Shown piece after piece: positions 6,022-6,948 of a DNA stretch of 6,948 nucleotides. This stretch comes from Eudoraea sp. (GTDB lineage Bacteria > Bacteroidota > Bacteroidia > Flavobacteriales > Flavobacteriaceae), in assembly GCA_013041785.1 (NCBI GenBank), contig JABDRK010000227.1, positions 1-6,948 of the forward strand. Reading direction: 5' to 3'. Each line of letters begins with the position of its first letter. Within the stretch, counting starts at the first letter, position 1. Made by a program: the position numbers and the translations under genes. Below the pieces are notes generated by a model. That model searched no databases, had not been told where the DNA came from, and worked only from the letters and a program-made list of their open reading frames with translations.

Positions 6022-6948
6022 ATGAAAACCACGGTTAAAATCCAGTTGTCTTTCATGATGTTCCTCGAATTTTTTATTTGGGGGGGCTGGTTTGTAACCA
6101 TGGGGATATATCTTCCCAACACGTTAAAATCATCAGGTACGGAGATTGCACTGGCCTATTCTACGCAATCCTGGGGGGCTATTATTGCTCCCTTTATTAT
6201 TGGATTGATTGCCGACCGGTATTTTAATGCCGAACGGATTCTTGGATTATTGCACCTGCTAGGGGCATTTTTAATGTACCAAATGGCCAATGCTGAGGAA
6301 TTTGTGCTCTTTTACCCCTATATCCTGGGCTATATGATCCTGTATATGCCTACCCTTGCCCTGGTTAATTCCGTGGCCTTTAACCAAATGGATAATCCGG
6401 CTAAACAATTTTCTCTGGTCCGGGTTTTTGGAACAGTAGGCTGGATTGCGGCCGGACTGGTGATCAGCTATGTATTTCAATGGGACGCTGAGGAAAACGT
6501 GGCACAGGGGATGCTTCGAAATACCTTTCTCATGACCGCAGCAGCTTCTGCATTTCTGGGAGTATTTAGCTTTACTTTACCAAAAACACCCCCCAGGGTA
6601 GATAGATCGGAAAAAGTCTCTATTTCGGGCATCCTGGGCCTGGATGCCCTGAAACTGCTGAAAGACCGGAACTTTCTGGTTTTCTTTGTGGCCTCCATAC
6701 TGATTTGTATCCCCCTGGCCTTTTACTACCAGCATGCGGGACAGTTCCTGGGGGAGATTGGGGTTACCAATCCAGCCGGAAAAATGACTATGGGGCAGGC
6801 TTCCGAAGTTGTCTTTATGCTGCTACTGCCCTTGTTCTTTGCACGATACGGGTTTAAAAAGACCATCCTTTTCGGGATGCTGGCCTGGGTGTTGCGTTAT
6901 ATCCTCTTTACCTATGGCAATGCCGATGAATTGGTCTTTATGTTACTG
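6022..6948 (+). CDS. MFS transporter, NupG-type nucleoside:H+ symporter family; 3' end outside the window
   Basis: The ATG at 6022 opens a frame that runs through the right edge (309 codons visible) with no stop. It encodes a polytopic inner-membrane permease. The N-terminal segment LEFFIWGGWFVTMGIYLP (15-32) is typical of the nucleoside:H+ symporter family. Predicted membrane helices lie near residues 10-31, 47-66, 72-90, 94-120, 134-152, 168-186, 217-235, 258-275 and 281-298, with a tenth starting at the edge, consistent with a 12-helix fold. The MFS loop GLIADRYFNAER (61-72) and RVFGTVGW (134-141) are clear. Despite the family name, Bacteroidota copies often sit in sugar-degradation clusters, so the cargo here could be a sugar or keto-sugar made by the neighbours; this is inferred. 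It starts 12 bases after the DinB-like gene, with AGGCGA as a weak ribosome site. Confidence 0.9.
   Translation, partial: MKTTVKIQLSFMMFLEFFIWGGWFVTMGIYLPNTLKSSGTEIALAYSTQSWGAIIAPFIIGLIADRYFNAERILGLLHLLGAFLMYQMANAEEFVLFYPYILGYMILYMPTLALVNSVAFNQMDNPAKQFSLVRVFGTVGWIAAGLVISYVFQWDAEENVAQGMLRNTFLMTAAASAFLGVFSFTLPKTPPRVDRSEKVSISGILGLDALKLLKDRNFLVFFVASILICIPLAFYYQHAGQFLGEIGVTNPAGKMTMGQASEVVFMLLLPLFFARYGFKKTILFGMLAWVLRYILFTYGNADELVFMLL

Overview
The window looks like chromosomal DNA from a member of the Bacteroidota, most likely a marine-type Flavobacteriia. The reasons are a eukaryote-like class Ia ribonucleotide reductase, a lipoprotein signal ending in an AFSC-type lipobox, a membrane-linked gluconate 2-dehydrogenase subunit 3 protein paired with a GMC flavoprotein, a NupG-type permease in a sugar operon, and starts with weak or no Shine-Dalgarno sequence. 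The genus cannot be named from the sequence alone.

Layout. (1) Bases 1-1579, + strand: the C-terminal two thirds of the ribonucleotide reductase large subunit (nrdA), cut by the left edge. It is a housekeeping gene unrelated to the rest. (2) Bases 1580-2038: a gene-free gap with a strong hairpin (about 1635-1694) that has a T-run on either strand, so it could terminate transcription from both sides. The rest is AT-rich with no convincing gene. (3) Bases 2039-4407, - strand: a two-gene unit, first a GMC-family FAD oxidoreductase, then its Tat-signal small subunit (gluconate 2-dehydrogenase subunit 3 family). Their stop and start codons share one base (TGATG). (4) Bases 4408-4550: a 143-bp divergent control region. 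(5) Bases 4551-6948, + strand: a tight three-gene unit encoding a lipoprotein xylose-isomerase-like TIM barrel (sugar isomerase/epimerase family), a small DinB-fold protein, and a NupG-family MFS permease cut by the right edge.

How they may work together. The divergent units look like one carbohydrate-oxidation locus. The inferred scheme is that a flavoprotein/Tat-subunit dehydrogenase oxidises a sugar or glycoside outside the cytoplasm, a lipid-anchored TIM-barrel enzyme with an intact Glu-Asp-His-Glu metal site rearranges or cleaves the product, and the MFS permease imports it. This resembles the 3-keto-glycoside (glucoside 3-dehydrogenase) type of pathway. The protein families are well supported; the substrate, the order of steps and the role of the DinB-like protein are inference. 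No RNA gene, mobile element, CRISPR array or phage feature was seen.
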